The position numbers were made by a program, and so were the translations under genes. Of a DNA stretch of 64,000 nucleotides, positions 1 through 9,522 are shown one piece after another. The DNA is taken from assembly GCF_963667735.1 (NCBI RefSeq), contig NZ_OY763919.1, forward strand, positions 1,799,539-1,863,538. The letters are read 5' to 3'. The notes below the pieces were generated by a model. It did not search any database and was not told the origin of the DNA. It worked only from the letters and a program-made list of their open reading frames with translations. Each line of letters begins with the position of its first letter. Position 1 is the stretch's first letter. This stretch comes from an uncultured Methanoregula sp. GTDB taxonomy: Archaea; Halobacteriota; Methanomicrobia; Methanomicrobiales; Methanospirillaceae.

Positions 1-76
1 GCCGAAAGAAGTCTATTAAACCTTCACATGAAAAGAGATCAGTATCCTACACCACCTACCGGGAAAGTGAGTTCAT

Positions 77-439
77 ATGGGAAAAGTATTGGTTATTGAC
101 GATTCCTCGTTCCAGCGGAAAATTATTTCCGGCGTATTAACCCAGAACGGGCATACGGTTATCCTGAAGGAGAATGGCAAAGAAGGACTTGAGCAGGTAC
201 TGCAGGAAAAGCCCGACCTGATCTTTACCGATCTGCTGATGCCGGAATATGACGGGTTCTGGCTGCTGGAACAGTTGAAGTCCCATGACCAGTCTGTCCC
301 GGTCATTGTCCTCACCTCTGACATCCAGAAGACTACCGAGGAGCGGTGCCGGGGTCTGGGGGCTGTAACAATTCTCAACAAGCCCGTGAACAAGGAGCAG
401 GTGGTCTCTGCGGTCCGCACAATTCTCGGGAAGCAGTGA
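77..439 (+). CDS. cheY: CheY-like single-domain response regulator
   Basis: The 120-aa protein is a bare receiver domain. The acidic pocket D8-D9, phosphoacceptor D52 (in FTDLLMPEYDG), T80 and K102 are all present, so it should be phosphorylatable. It has no output domain and would act by protein-protein contact, as CheY does in archaeal chemotaxis or in a local kinase circuit. The ATG follows a GTGA element 6 nt upstream. Its stop overlaps the start of the cheC-like gene by one base (TGATG), so the two are translationally coupled. A PAS/kinase-like gene follows 11 nt after cheC, making a three-gene signalling operon. The family is certain; the pathway it serves is inferred. Confidence 0.92.
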   Translation: MGKVLVIDDSSFQRKIISGVLTQNGHTVILKENGKEGLEQVLQEKPDLIFTDLLMPEYDGFWLLEQLKSHDQSVPVIVLTSDIQKTTEERCRGLGAVTILNKPVNKEQVVSAVRTILGKQ

Positions 440-1050
440 TGCCCGTGATGATCGATAACGACTCCCGTGATGCCATTACCGAGATGATCAATATCGGGGT
501 GGGACGGGCTGCCGGCATCCTCAATGAGATCACGGGCTCGAACATCAAACTCCGGGTCCCCAATCTCCACATCATCCGGTTTGGCGATCTTCCGGGTGCT
601 CATCTCAATCTTATGGGAAACGAGCGGCTCTCGACCGTCATGCAGGAGTTCCATGGCAATTTTTCCGGAACCACTTCGCTTGCATTTTCCGCAGAGAGCG
701 CAGCCTCGCTTGTACAGTTGCTCTCCGGCGAGACCGGGCCGGCACCGGATATGGATGCCGTTTCGGTCGAGACATTGAAAGAAGTGGGAAATATCATCAT
801 CAACGCGGTGATGGGCTCGATCTCGAACGTTCTTGCAGAAAACCTCGTCTTCACCCTGCCGGAATATTGTGAAGGGAACATGACCGAGATCGCCTCCGGC
901 CGCCATGCCATCAAACCCGACGACTGGATCATCCTTGCGCAGACCCAGTTCATGATCGAGTCCATGAGTATCGAAGGCATGATCCTGCTGGTGCTGGAAG
1001 TCGGTTCGCTCGACCGGCTTGTTCAGAGTATCCATCAGCACCATTCCTGA
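439..1050 (+). CDS. cheC: CheC-like CheY-P phosphatase
   Basis: The 203-aa protein shows the duplicated CheC/CheX/FliY phosphatase signature: a first helix with E15 and N18 (DAITEMINIG) and a second with E115 and N118 (LKEVGNIIINA), each followed about 22 residues later by proline. Both active sites look intact. CheC proteins dephosphorylate CheY-P, and the neighbouring receiver is the obvious substrate. The start is the ATG overlapping the cheY stop; an ATG three codons later is an alternative. A longer reading frame begins inside cheY at 346 but lacks support. No chemoreceptor or CheD gene is seen in the window, so the pair may serve the kinase-like protein encoded next. Confidence 0.88.
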   Translation: MPVMIDNDSRDAITEMINIGVGRAAGILNEITGSNIKLRVPNLHIIRFGDLPGAHLNLMGNERLSTVMQEFHGNFSGTTSLAFSAESAASLVQLLSGETGPAPDMDAVSVETLKEVGNIIINAVMGSISNVLAENLVFTLPEYCEGNMTEIASGRHAIKPDDWIILAQTQFMIESMSIEGMILLVLEVGSLDRLVQSIHQHHS

Positions 1051-1060
1051 GGTTAAAAGG

Positions 1061-2179
1061 ATGAGCGGGACTGAAATCAACCGGGAATGTCTGTTCCTCT
1101 ATGATCATCTCTACATTGGCATTCTTGTTGTACGAAAGGATCACACCATCTGTTTCTGGAACCGGTGCCTGGAAGAATGGACCGGGATAAAAAGAGACGA
1201 TGTCGAAGGTGCGAGTCTCTTCTCCCGCTTCCCGCAGCTCGATACCCCATCGATCCGTGCAAGGTTTCCCGCCGTGTTTGAACAGGGGCCCCCGGTCTTC
1301 CTCTCTTCACGGTTCCATCCCCACCTCATTCCGTCGCCCCTGCCCGACGGTTCCTTGCGTGTCCAGAAAGGATCCATCCTGCCGTTTCGGCTGGAAGAGG
1401 AGACATTCGCCATGCTCGTTATCGAAGATGTGACCGATCAGGTGCACCAGGTTACCGAGTACCGCAGAATGCGGGACATAGCGCGGCAGGAACTCTCTGA
1501 GAGGAAGAATGCGCAGATCGCTCTCCGGATTGCCAATGCGAAGCTCAGTCTCTTCTCGGATATTACCCTCCAGGACATCCGTAGTCAGGTGGTAGCTGCC
1601 CGGGGATTTGATCATTTACTCCGGATGAACCTGTCCTCAATCGAGAAGAGCAGGACGTATTCTGAGAAGATCGACGGGCAGCTGGCCCTTATTGAGAAAT
1701 ATGTGACAATGATGCTTGAGTTCGTCCAGCTGGGTGCAGCGGTTCCCACCTGGCAGCTTCTGGACCCGATCCTCCGGAAAGCAAAACTGGATGCCCAGCT
1801 TCAAAACCTTGAGATCGGCTCCGGGGTCGAGAATCTTGAGATCTTTGCGCCCCCTCTTCTTGACCGTATCGCAATAAACCTGCTGGAGAATGCACAGCAG
1901 CACGGGAAAAATCCAGAGGTCCTGGTAAAAATCTCGTTCCGGGAAGAGCCTGAATATGGCGTTCTCTTGTTTGAGGATAACGGAGCAGGTGTGAAGCCGG
2001 ATGACAAGATCGCCATCTTCAAACCCGGCTTCGGGACAAAGGTCAAGCTCAGCCTTTACCATACCCGGGAGATTCTTGCCATTACCGGCATCACCATCGA
2101 TGAGACCGGCATGTATGGAACGGGTGCCCGGTTTGAGATGCGTCTCCCGAAGGACACCTACCGTTATGTGCATACCTGA
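1061..2179 (+). CDS. PAS-domain histidine-kinase-like protein lacking the phosphoacceptor histidine
   Basis: The 372-aa protein has an N-terminal PAS-like domain (about 10-130, with FWNRCLEEWTG), a linker helix, a dimerisation-type helix and a C-terminal GHKL ATPase domain with N-box LLENAQQHG, G1 box EDNGAGV and a G2-like GFGTK segment. Related methanogen kinases read ITRHDI at the phosphorylation site; here it is ITLQDI, with glutamine Q171 (codon 1571-1573) in place of histidine. The ATPase motifs look usable, so it may be a sensor that binds ATP or partners without autophosphorylating in the usual way. The start ATG follows AAAAGG; an earlier in-frame start at 1019 lies inside cheC. It sits 11 nt after cheC, in the same operon. 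Confidence 0.8.
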   Translation: MSGTEINRECLFLYDHLYIGILVVRKDHTICFWNRCLEEWTGIKRDDVEGASLFSRFPQLDTPSIRARFPAVFEQGPPVFLSSRFHPHLIPSPLPDGSLRVQKGSILPFRLEEETFAMLVIEDVTDQVHQVTEYRRMRDIARQELSERKNAQIALRIANAKLSLFSDITLQDIRSQVVAARGFDHLLRMNLSSIEKSRTYSEKIDGQLALIEKYVTMMLEFVQLGAAVPTWQLLDPILRKAKLDAQLQNLEIGSGVENLEIFAPPLLDRIAINLLENAQQHGKNPEVLVKISFREEPEYGVLLFEDNGAGVKPDDKIAIFKPGFGTKVKLSLYHTREILAITGITIDETGMYGTGARFEMRLPKDTYRYVHT

Positions 2180-2624
2180 TGCAGCGTCTGCTTCAGGTTC
2201 TCCCGTTTTATGCCTGTGTGCCCCGGCACATTTCATTATTCGCTTTCCTCCATGAGTATTCCGGGAAATGGACCGGATTGCTGGTAATCTGTAAAGATAC
2301 CGTACCCACAGCTGAAATCGTCAAGTCCTCCGTCAATAAACGGTTACCGGACTGGATCCATCAGGGAGAACCTCGTACCCTGTACCCGGGGGTAACCGCC
2401 CATTAATTGTAGAGAAATGCAGCAATAACCGGCGATCTCTTTTGGGGATGGAGAATAGTTGGCAGGGGTTGCCGATACCAGGGCGCAGTTATTGATAACA
2501 GACCGTTTTCAAAGAAGATGTGTTGTTACGAGACATTGACCTGAAAAATGTGGTGTCCCGTCCGGGCATTTTCTTCTCACGTTTTTTACCATCTATTCGG
2601 TAAAAAAAAATGCTACTGTTTACT
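2180..2624. other. 445-bp intergenic region between convergent genes
   Basis: There is no convincing gene here. A 75-codon frame starts at 2179 on the ATG that overlaps the kinase-like stop, but its translation has no domain-like or membrane pattern. The only clear element is the terminator hairpin next to the valS stop. Confidence 0.6.
2582..2610 (-). terminator. hairpin plus T-run terminator after valS
   Basis: TTTTTTACC (2582-2590) pairs perfectly with GGTAAAAAA (2599-2607) around an 8-nt loop. Read on the minus strand, a run of nine T begins about 15 nt after the valS stop. The dyad could also stop transcription arriving from the plus-strand signalling operon. Confidence 0.65.
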
Positions 2625-5216
2625 TTACTGCTTTGCAACCGTCACGATGACATCGCCAATCGTGAGAACATCCACTTTTGCGCCCTCTTCCATGTAGGAA
2701 TATTTGGGCGTGAAGACGTTCTCGGGCATGGCGGTCTCGACACCATTGAGCATAATGGTCTTCGGTGGGTTCGCCAGTTCTGCCGTTGAGAGCGCTTTCA
2801 CCGCGTCCATGAATGCCTGCCCCTCCTTCTTGAACGTCTTGCCGACAATCGAGCGGTTGAACTCGATATCGGTGATGGCCCGGTCGAGCTTGGCAACATC
2901 GGTGCGCCAGTGGACATCCGCGTTGAGCGTCCGGCCGGTATCGCCTTCGTCATTGACGGTGTGCGGGGCATAGATGGTGACTTTCCCGAGCGGGGCATTG
3001 AGGGCCAGGCCGGCGTCGTGCTTGTACTTCCGGACTTCGGCTACGACCTGCACGAGCAGGTTGCCTTCCCTTCGTGCCGCCTCGTCTTCGTACGTGAACG
3101 AGACCCAGGGCTGTTTGTGGACGCTCTCGCCTTTCAGGTACGAGTAACACTCCTCGGCAAAGTACGGGGTGAACGGGGCGAGCAGCCGGCAGAGGGCATC
3201 GAATGCGGTGTGGAGCACCAGGCAGGCGCTTCTCCGGGAATTGTCCTGCTGGTAGAGCCGGCCCTTGACGAGTTCGATGTAGTTGTCGGCAAGAACATCC
3301 CACGCGAACTCGCGGATGGCCTTGAGCGCGACATCGAACTGGTAATCCTCCATCGCATTGCTGACCTGCCCGACCGTGTCCGAGAGCCGGACCAGGAGCC
3401 AGCGGTCGGCAAGCGCCGTGACCGGTTCGTTCTCGTCAAACCCGCCTTTCTCGAGCTGCATGAGGGCGAACTTGGTTATGTTCCACATCTTGGTCTGGAA
3501 CCGGGAGGCCGCGACCACGTCGTTCCAGTTGAACATGATGTCGGAGCCGGTGGCGGCTCCCATGGCGCCCCACTGCCGGAGGGCATCGGCGCCGTACTTG
3601 ACCAGGATCTCCTCGGGAACAATGATGTTGCCCCGGCTCTTGCTCATCTTGAAGCCGTCTTCGCCGAGCACCATGCCGTTGACCAGGATCTCGTTCCAGG
3701 GTTTGGATCCGGTGAGCGCAACCGAGCGCAGGATGGTGTAGAAAGCCCATGTCCGGATGATGTCGTGGCCCTGCGGCCGGATCTGGGCCGGGAAGAATGG
3801 GGGCATGCCGGTGCCGTTCCAGCCGGTCACGTTCAGGACCGAGATGGATGAGTCCATCCAGGTATCGAGCACGTCTTCTTCTCCGGTAAACGCCGTGTTG
3901 CCGCACTTGGGGCAGGGGTGCTTGGGTTTGACCAGAGTCGGGTCGATCGGAAGATCCTTCTCATCAGGGAAAACCATCTCGCCGCACTTGGTGCAGAACC
4001 AGACGGGAATTGGTGTTGCAAAGATCCTCTGCCGTGAGATACACCAGTCCCACTCCATCTGCTCGACCCAGTTCTCCATCCGGCGGAGCATGTGCTCGGG
4101 ATACCACTCGATCTGGTGGGCGGCCTTCTGGATCTCGTCAGGCTTGATCTTGACAAACCACTGCCGCTCGGAGAGGATCTCGATCGGTGTCTTGCAGCGC
4201 CAGCAGGTGCCGACCCGCTGGGCCAGTTTCTCCTGCCGGTGGAGGATCTTCTTCTCCTGCATGTCGGCAAGGATGGCTGCCCGGCACTCGGTGGTGTTGA
4301 GTCCCTTGTACTTGCCGGCAATATCGGTCATCCGGCCCTTGCGGTCGATGGCCTTCCGGAGCGCAAGATTGTGCTGTTTCCACCAGTGGACATCCTGCTT
4401 GTCGCCGAACGTACAGATCATGACCGCGCCCGAACCGAACGCCGGGTCAACCGCCTCGTCCTGGACAACCGGGACATCGTGGCCAAAGAGCGGCACTTTC
4501 ATGGACTTGCCTTTCAGCTTGTGGTAGCGCTCGTCGCCGGGGTGCACGGCTACGGCAACGCAGGCCGCGAGAAGCTCGGGCCTCGTTGTTGCGATCTCCA
4601 CGCCGTCGAAATCGAAATAATTGAGCTGCGTCTCGCGGTCCTCGTACGAGACCTCGGCAAACGCGATCGCGGTCTCGCACCGGGTGCAGTAATTGACCGG
4701 GTGCTCGCTCTGGTAGATGTACCCCGACTTCTGCATGCGCAGGAATGACAGCTGGGTCTTGCTGTAGTACTGCGGCATCATCGTGATGTACTCGTTACTC
4801 CAGTCGGTCGAGAACGCCATCTTCCGGAGGGTCAGGCGCATGGCCTCGATGTTCTTGATGGTGAGGTCGCGGCACATCTTCCGGAACTCTTCCCGGGATA
4901 CATCGTTCTTGGTGATGTGGTTAAGCTCTTCCACCTTGACTTCGGTCGGGAGCCCGTGGCAGTCCCAGCCCTGGGGGAACATCACGTTGAACCCCTTCAT
5001 GCGCTTGTACCGGGCAAAGAAGTCGATATAACACCAGTTCAGTGCGTTGCCGATATGGAAATTTCCCGTCGGGTACGGCGGGGGCGTATCGATCACGAAC
5101 TGCGGCTTTTTCGAGTTTTTGTCAAAAAAGTGATCCTCATCGCGCCAGATTCCCCTCCAGCGCTCCTCCACTTCAGCGAAATCATAGTTCTTCGGCAGTT
5201 GATCTGATGGCACCAT
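2625..5216 (-). CDS. valS: valyl-tRNA synthetase
   Basis: This class Ia synthetase charges tRNA-Val and edits mischarged threonine. The 863-aa protein carries the HIGH-type motif HIGN at residues 54-57 (after PPPYPTGNF), the KMSKS loop at 523-527 and several CxxC pairs (CTRC, CWRC, CTKC, CPKC) typical of archaeal ValS zinc knuckles. The start [13 protein letters not shown] matches the family; a frame continuing 59 codons upstream has unlike sequence and would cross the promoter. A TATA-like element about 28 nt before this ATG supports a leaderless transcript. A single-gene unit, divergent from the DUF92 gene. Large frames on the opposite strand are shadows. Confidence 0.97.
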   Translation of the reverse strand: MVPSDQLPKNYDFAEVEERWRGIWRDEDHFFDKNSKKPQFVIDTPPPYPTGNFHIGNALNWCYIDFFARYKRMKGFNVMFPQGWDCHGLPTEVKVEELNHITKNDVSREEFRKMCRDLTIKNIEAMRLTLRKMAFSTDWSNEYITMMPQYYSKTQLSFLRMQKSGYIYQSEHPVNYCTRCETAIAFAEVSYEDRETQLNYFDFDGVEIATTRPELLAACVAVAVHPGDERYHKLKGKSMKVPLFGHDVPVVQDEAVDPAFGSGAVMICTFGDKQDVHWWKQHNLALRKAIDRKGRMTDIAGKYKGLNTTECRAAILADMQEKKILHRQEKLAQRVGTCWRCKTPIEILSERQWFVKIKPDEIQKAAHQIEWYPEHMLRRMENWVEQMEWDWCISRQRIFATPIPVWFCTKCGEMVFPDEKDLPIDPTLVKPKHPCPKCGNTAFTGEEDVLDTWMDSSISVLNVTGWNGTGMPPFFPAQIRPQGHDIIRTWAFYTILRSVALTGSKPWNEILVNGMVLGEDGFKMSKSRGNIIVPEEILVKYGADALRQWGAMGAATGSDIMFNWNDVVAASRFQTKMWNITKFALMQLEKGGFDENEPVTALADRWLLVRLSDTVGQVSNAMEDYQFDVALKAIREFAWDVLADNYIELVKGRLYQQDNSRRSACLVLHTAFDALCRLLAPFTPYFAEECYSYLKGESVHKQPWVSFTYEDEAARREGNLLVQVVAEVRKYKHDAGLALNAPLGKVTIYAPHTVNDEGDTGRTLNADVHWRTDVAKLDRAITDIEFNRSIVGKTFKKEGQAFMDAVKALSTAELANPPKTIMLNGVETAMPENVFTPKYSYMEEGAKVDVLTIGDVIVTVAKQ

Positions 5217-5238
5217 TCGGGAGAAGGTTGGTTTTTTG

Positions 5239-5249
5239 ATAAAATATAG
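5239..5249 (-). promoter_or_regulatory. TATA box of valS
   Basis: Read on the minus strand the segment is CTATATTTTA. Its centre lies about 28 nt before the valS ATG at 5216, so transcription would begin at or next to the start codon. There is no Shine-Dalgarno sequence in front of the ATG, as expected for a leaderless mRNA. Confidence 0.5.
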
Positions 5250-5356
5250 TGATCGTATCGGCATCCCGTTCTTTTGGATTATTGCAGGGCAGGTATCGCA
5301 TCGCAACCCTGCGGGCGAGATAAAACTCTTTTTGCTTGAAAACAAATGACTGATTA

Positions 5357-6559
5357 ATGCAGCGGCAGCGGGGACTCGGGTACGCATCGGCACTGGTGGG
5401 TGGCTCGATCCTCATCGGCCCCTATGTCCAGCCCCCGTGGCTGATGGCGCTCATCATCATCCTCTTCTCGCTCATCCTCTGGCGGTTCTTCGATACCAAA
5501 TACATCAGTTATACGTTCTGTATCCTTGCGGCGCTCTATGGTATCGGTCTCCTCCCCTTCTTTGTCGTGGCCACAACCTTTGCAATGCTGGCCCTGGGAG
5601 AGCTGGTCTTCCAGCGGAGCGCCGACGATCTCAATACCTACCTCTATTATGTCATCTCAACTGCCTGGGCCGGCGTGCTTGTCATGACGTACCTCCACGT
5701 GGATGCGCTCTTAACCATCATCTTCGGTATCATCTCTGCCGTGCTTCTCAAGGTGATCCTGCTCAAGTACGAGGACTCGCTGATGATAGAAGGCGTGGGG
5801 ATCGCGATGACCATGTGGCTGATCCAGGAGCTCAATTACGAGGCCAACCTCCAGATGGTGGTGGCAGCCGTCATTGTCGGGTTCACGTTCGGGTATTTTG
5901 CATTCCGGTCGAAGACTGCCGATCTCTCCGGTCTCTTCTCGGCGGCTCTTGTCGGGATCATCCTTCTTGTCTTTGCCGACACGCGTTGGTTCTTGATCAT
6001 GCTCGTCTTCTTCATCCTCGGCTCTGCCGCAACCAAGTACAAGTTCGAGTACAAGAAGCGGATCGGCGTGGAGCAGGGCCAGAGCGGGGCCCGGGGCTAC
6101 AAGAATGTGTTTGCCAACGGCATCGTTGCAGCAGCGGCAGCGGTTCTCTTCGGGGTCTTCCAGCAGCCGGTCTTCATCGTCATGTACGTGGGCTGCGTGG
6201 CAACCGCCGCTGCCGACACCCTGGCAAGCGAGATCGGTGTCACGGGAGGGATCCCGTACCTTATCACGACCCTGAAGAAAGTCCCCATCGGCACGAACGG
6301 CGGCGTGACGCTGGTTGGCGAGAGCGTTGCCCTGCTTGGGGGTTTCCTTGTTTCCCTTGCAGCCCTTCTCCTCGGGGTCATCACGCCCTGGATGCTCGTC
6401 ATCTGCACGATTGCCGGGTTCGTCGGCACCAATATCGACAGCCTGGTCGGGGCTACGCTCGAGAACAAGGGATTTCTCGGCAATGCCGGTACGAACCTCC
6501 TTGCAACGATCGGCGGCGGCCTCTTTGCCCTGGCATTCTACCTGCTCGTCCCGCTTTGA
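5357..6559 (+). CDS. DUF92/TMEM19 family integral membrane protein
   Basis: The 400-aa protein is almost wholly hydrophobic, with about ten predicted membrane helices. Its second half carries the conserved DUF92 segments [22 protein letters not shown] and a glycine-rich tail ([11 protein letters not shown]). Plant and cyanobacterial relatives (VTE6) phosphorylate phytyl phosphate; archaeal members are uncharacterised but could handle a prenyl phosphate for membrane lipids. The N-terminal half is an extra helical bundle seen in archaeal family members. It is divergent from valS with 140 bp between the start codons and forms a single-gene unit. The family is sure; the substrate is inferred. Confidence 0.85.
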   Translation: MQRQRGLGYASALVGGSILIGPYVQPPWLMALIIILFSLILWRFFDTKYISYTFCILAALYGIGLLPFFVVATTFAMLALGELVFQRSADDLNTYLYYVISTAWAGVLVMTYLHVDALLTIIFGIISAVLLKVILLKYEDSLMIEGVGIAMTMWLIQELNYEANLQMVVAAVIVGFTFGYFAFRSKTADLSGLFSAALVGIILLVFADTRWFLIMLVFFILGSAATKYKFEYKKRIGVEQGQSGARGYKNVFANGIVAAAAAVLFGVFQQPVFIVMYVGCVATAAADTLASEIGVTGGIPYLITTLKKVPIGTNGGVTLVGESVALLGGFLVSLAALLLGVITPWMLVICTIAGFVGTNIDSLVGATLENKGFLGNAGTNLLATIGGGLFALAFYLLVPL

Positions 6560-6578
6560 ACCCTCCACCGTAAACTAT

Positions 6579-6611
6579 CCATGGAGTGACCATGGACTGA
6601 CCCTGGAGTGG
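6579..6611 (+). repeat. three tandem copies of an 11-bp repeat
   Basis: CCATGGAGTGA, CCATGGACTGA and CCCTGGAGTGG follow each other without gaps, 20 bp after the DUF92 stop. The array lies in the convergent intergenic space and is not part of a gene. Confidence 0.7.
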
Positions 6612-6711
6612 AAATGTGGTTCTTTATTGCCCGGTCCGAGTGACGGGTATTTCTCCGGATTGACCGGTCCTGAAGAGATAAAATGAAAAAAAGATCGGGA
6701 ATTCTGTTTCT

Positions 6712-7554
6712 CTAATATTTGTACCAGCGGCCCTTGCTGTCATATTCCCCGGTAACCTGCTGTTCGATGGGGATGGTGCCGCTTGCCAGTTTTCTGAAAA
6801 CACAGGCCTTGTAACTGAAGAGGATCGGGACGAGCACGAGGCCCGCGATGAAGAGGACTGCTGCGGTAATTCCCATGCTGTCCTTTCCGAGAATGGCAAG
6901 CATCTGGTCCGGTGTTATGGCCTGGATCTGGGCTTCGGTATACCGGGTGAGCGGCTCGAGTTTGTCGTACAGGAAGGCTTCCCAGACCATCATGAGGGGG
7001 AAGAGGATGCAGAATATGACAAGAGCGCTCATCACGCAATACACGATCACGTCGCCAAACCGGGATGTCACGAGCTGGATGCTTCTCTTGATTGCATCGA
7101 AGACCGGCCGGTCCTCGAAGATGGCCGCCGTGTCAAAGAAGAAGGAGAAGAACAGGACCGGGATCAGGACGCCGAACATGACGCCGCCTATCAGCGCGGG
7201 TTCTGAGGCCATGCCCGCAAGCGAGAGCGTTGCAATCAAAAGGAAGAAGATGAGCAGGATTGCAAAGACGACCACGAGCAGCGGGAGGAGCATCCGGAAA
7301 TAGTACTTCAGCCCGTTCCTTACCAGATCGGCAGCGCCGGACGTATTCTCTTTTATCGAGGCGAGCAGGCCGGCTATGAAGAGGACCAGGATGAGGCCGG
7401 CAAGGACAAGCAGCCGGCTGGCAAAGAACGTGCCGCTGATTATCACGAGAATCCACAGGATGGCAGCAAAAGCGCCGGCAACGAGCCCGGGTATCCAGAG
7501 GACCGGGGACCGGATGAGAAGCCGGAGCGCTTCTTTCAACTGTTCAAATGCCAT
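6712..7554 (-). CDS. multi-pass membrane protein (DUF4013/DUF7847-like)
   Basis: The 280-aa protein starts with a short amphipathic helix (FEQLKEALRLLIRSP) followed by about six membrane segments and a polar C-terminus (EYDSKGRWYKY). This layout matches membrane proteins of unknown function that are common in Methanomicrobiales and related to DUF4013/glycerophosphodiester-phosphodiesterase membrane domains. No enzymatic motif is visible. It is preceded by the stop of the pyruvate-kinase-domain gene with only 2 bp between them, so the two are cotranscribed. The family name is from memory and tentative; the membrane topology is clear. Confidence 0.7.
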   Translation of the reverse strand: MAFEQLKEALRLLIRSPVLWIPGLVAGAFAAILWILVIISGTFFASRLLVLAGLILVLFIAGLLASIKENTSGAADLVRNGLKYYFRMLLPLLVVVFAILLIFFLLIATLSLAGMASEPALIGGVMFGVLIPVLFFSFFFDTAAIFEDRPVFDAIKRSIQLVTSRFGDVIVYCVMSALVIFCILFPLMMVWEAFLYDKLEPLTRYTEAQIQAITPDQMLAILGKDSMGITAAVLFIAGLVLVPILFSYKACVFRKLASGTIPIEQQVTGEYDSKGRWYKY

Positions 7555-7556
7555 TG

Positions 7557-8147
7557 TTACCGGACCCTGGGCATGGCCACAATCTCGCGCACCTGGAGGT
7601 CAAAGAAATTTGCCGTGTTGGCCGGCCGGATCACGCAGACCGTATCGGCACCGGTTGCGGTTCCCCCGACTGCAATGACTTCTTCCTCAACGCTGATTGC
7701 ACCGGTGTCGGTTGCAATCAGCACGCATTCCACGGCCACCTTGAGACCAACGGCCACAACTCTCCGGAGCGCTTCGGCGATAGCTTCCGTGCGGGAACCC
7801 CCGCCGACTTTGGGAGAGCGCGAGAGTGCGCGTTCAAGACCCGAGAGGGCATGGGTCCCGGTGACGATCGTTACTCCCTCTGCCCGCAGTCTCCTCGCAA
7901 TCTCATCGGAAAACTCCCAGACGCCCGGTTTCGTGAAGCCGACAACATGGGTCACGACAACCAGCCGGAGACCCGATCCCTTCATGGCCGCAAAAAAAAC
8001 CTCAGCGGACTTTCCGGAGCTGCTGGCGAGAACAATGGTCTTCAGGCCAAGTTCCTTCGCCCGCTCTATGGAGAACCGGGCAGCATCGGCAGTATTCTCC
8101 CCGCCCGGTTTATCGAAATAATAACACTTTTTCGCAACGAACGTCAT
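7557..8147 (-). CDS. stand-alone pyruvate-kinase alpha/beta (C-terminal) domain protein
   Basis: The 196-aa protein corresponds to the C-terminal domain of pyruvate kinase without the TIM barrel. Visible features are the opening TADAARFSIERAKELG, the IVLASSSGKSAEVF loop and the central VVVTHVVGFTKPG strand. Such free-standing domains are widespread in methanogens; no activity is established. The start ATG is preceded by AAAGGT. It is first in a two-gene unit with the membrane protein and divergent from the YchF-type GTPase across 93 bp. It lacks all pyruvate kinase catalytic residues, so glycolytic activity is not expected. Confidence 0.85.
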   Translation of the reverse strand: MTFVAKKCYYFDKPGGENTADAARFSIERAKELGLKTIVLASSSGKSAEVFFAAMKGSGLRLVVVTHVVGFTKPGVWEFSDEIARRLRAEGVTIVTGTHALSGLERALSRSPKVGGGSRTEAIAEALRRVVAVGLKVAVECVLIATDTGAISVEEEVIAVGGTATGADTVCVIRPANTANFFDLQVREIVAMPRVR

Positions 8148-8240
8148 AAGTACCTTTTAATAAGCCGGGATGAAAAACTTTGTCAGATTTTGTCCGGGCG
8201 AATGTTCCGGATTCTATTGTCAGATTTGAGGAATACCCCT

Positions 8241-9410
8241 ATGATCACCCTTGCCCTTGCAGGAAAACCCAACTGCGGTAAATCTACCTTTTTCAAGGCA
8301 GCAACCATGGCCAATGCCGAGATCGCCAACTACCCGTTCACGACCATCAACCCCAACTTCGGGGTAGCCTATGTCCGCACGAAATGTGCCTGCGCAAACC
8401 TGCCGGTCAAGTGCACGCACTGCACGGACGGCAACCGCTTTGTTGCAGTGAACCTCATCGATGTGGCCGGGCTTGTTCCCGATGCGCACAAGGGCAAGGG
8501 CCTGGGCAACCAGTTTCTCGACAACCTCCGGCAGGCCAACGCGATCCTGCATGTCATCGATGCGAGCGGCGGGACGGACAGCGAGGGAAACCCTGTCGGG
8601 GTCGGCAACCATGATCCCGAGGTGGATGTCACGTTCCTCCTCTTCGAGATGACCATGTGGGTCCACGGGATCCTGGACAAGCACTGGTCCCGGATCAGCC
8701 GCCAGTCGCAGGGCAAGGGTGCCGTGATCGAGCAGGGGATTGCCGATACCTTCGTTGGCCTGGGCATAACTCTGGAAGACGTGCGCGACGTGGCCCTGAA
8801 ACTGAAGCTCGATCTCGTGCACGCGAGCATCGAGGACCTTGTCCCGCTCTGCGCGGAGATGGTGAAGATCTCAAAGCCCATGCTCGTTGTGGGCAACAAG
8901 TTCGATGAAGCGCCCGAGTCCCTGCGCACGAAACTCGCTGCCCAGAAAGTTGCGTTTGCAAGCGCAGCCTCCGAGCTCGCGCTCCGCAATGCAGCAGCGG
9001 CCCATATCATCCAGTACCTGCCGGGCGACGAGCAGTTCAAAATTGCAAACGAAGCCTCCCTGTCAACCCCCCAGAAAGCCGGCCTTGCAAAAATTGCGGG
9101 TGTCATGAAAGAGTGCAAAGGCACCGGTGTCCAGCAGGCCATCAACCGGGCGGTCTTTGAGCTCCTGGACATGATCGTGGTTTACCCGGTGGAGGACGAG
9201 AACCACTACTGTAACAAGCAGGGCGATGTTCTGCCGGATGCCTTCCTGATGCGGAAGGGTTCCACGCCTCATGATCTCGCCTACCAGGTGCACACGGAGA
9301 TCGGCAAGGGATTCCTGTACGCCATCGATGCCCGCACCAAGATGCGGATCAAGGAGACCCACGTGCTCAAGGATGGGGACATCATAAAAATTGTCAGCGC
9401 TGCCAAGTAA
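8241..9410 (+). CDS. ychF: YchF/OLA1-type P-loop NTPase with TGS domain
   Basis: The 389-aa protein has the P-loop GKPNCGKST (8-16), switch region NYPFTTI, G3 motif DVAGLV, G4 motif NKFD and a C-terminal TGS domain (YAIDARTKMRIKETHVLKDG). Bacterial YchF has NxxE at G4 and prefers ATP; the aspartate here suggests GTP. After the G2 region lies a cysteine set, C49, C51, C58 and C61 (CxC-x6-CxxC), as in archaeal relatives, which could bind metal. YchF proteins bind ribosomes. The ATG at 8241 follows TTGAGG and begins with the family N-terminus MITLALAGKPN; an open frame reaching back to 7548 is not coding. Confidence 0.92.
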   Translation: MITLALAGKPNCGKSTFFKAATMANAEIANYPFTTINPNFGVAYVRTKCACANLPVKCTHCTDGNRFVAVNLIDVAGLVPDAHKGKGLGNQFLDNLRQANAILHVIDASGGTDSEGNPVGVGNHDPEVDVTFLLFEMTMWVHGILDKHWSRISRQSQGKGAVIEQGIADTFVGLGITLEDVRDVALKLKLDLVHASIEDLVPLCAEMVKISKPMLVVGNKFDEAPESLRTKLAAQKVAFASAASELALRNAAAAHIIQYLPGDEQFKIANEASLSTPQKAGLAKIAGVMKECKGTGVQQAINRAVFELLDMIVVYPVEDENHYCNKQGDVLPDAFLMRKGSTPHDLAYQVHTEIGKGFLYAIDARTKMRIKETHVLKDGDIIKIVSAAK

Positions 9411-9416
9411 GATCCA

Positions 9417-9430
9417 TTTTTTTTGTTTTT
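9417..9430 (+). terminator. T-rich terminator after the YchF-type gene
   Basis: Eight T, one G and five T begin 7 nt after the stop codon, with no strong hairpin. This is the usual archaeal intrinsic terminator form. Confidence 0.6.
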
Positions 9431-9490
9431 CAGTCCGTGAGTTGTTCCGGTTAGCTTAATCTCCTGCATACTGCGGGATGAAACACGGAA

Positions 9491-9498
9491 CCTATATG
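9491..9498 (+). promoter_or_regulatory. TATA box of the lipoprotein gene
   Basis: CCTATATG lies 25-32 nt before the ATG at 9523. There is no Shine-Dalgarno sequence, so the mRNA is probably leaderless. Confidence 0.5.
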
Positions 9499-9522
9499 GT
9501 AGCAGACTCTAACGTTTGAACC

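Noticed and set aside
2179..2406. 75-codon frame overlapping the kinase-like stop
   Set aside because: The TGATG overlap is attractive, but the translation has no recognisable pattern and no ribosome-binding site of its own.
2910..3851. 313-codon frame opposite valS
   Set aside because: It is antisense to a complete valyl-tRNA synthetase and shows the mirrored composition of a shadow frame.
7548..8240. N-terminal extension of the YchF-type GTPase
   Set aside because: The extension is antisense to the pyruvate-kinase-domain gene, while the family N-terminus begins at 8241 behind a ribosome-binding site.
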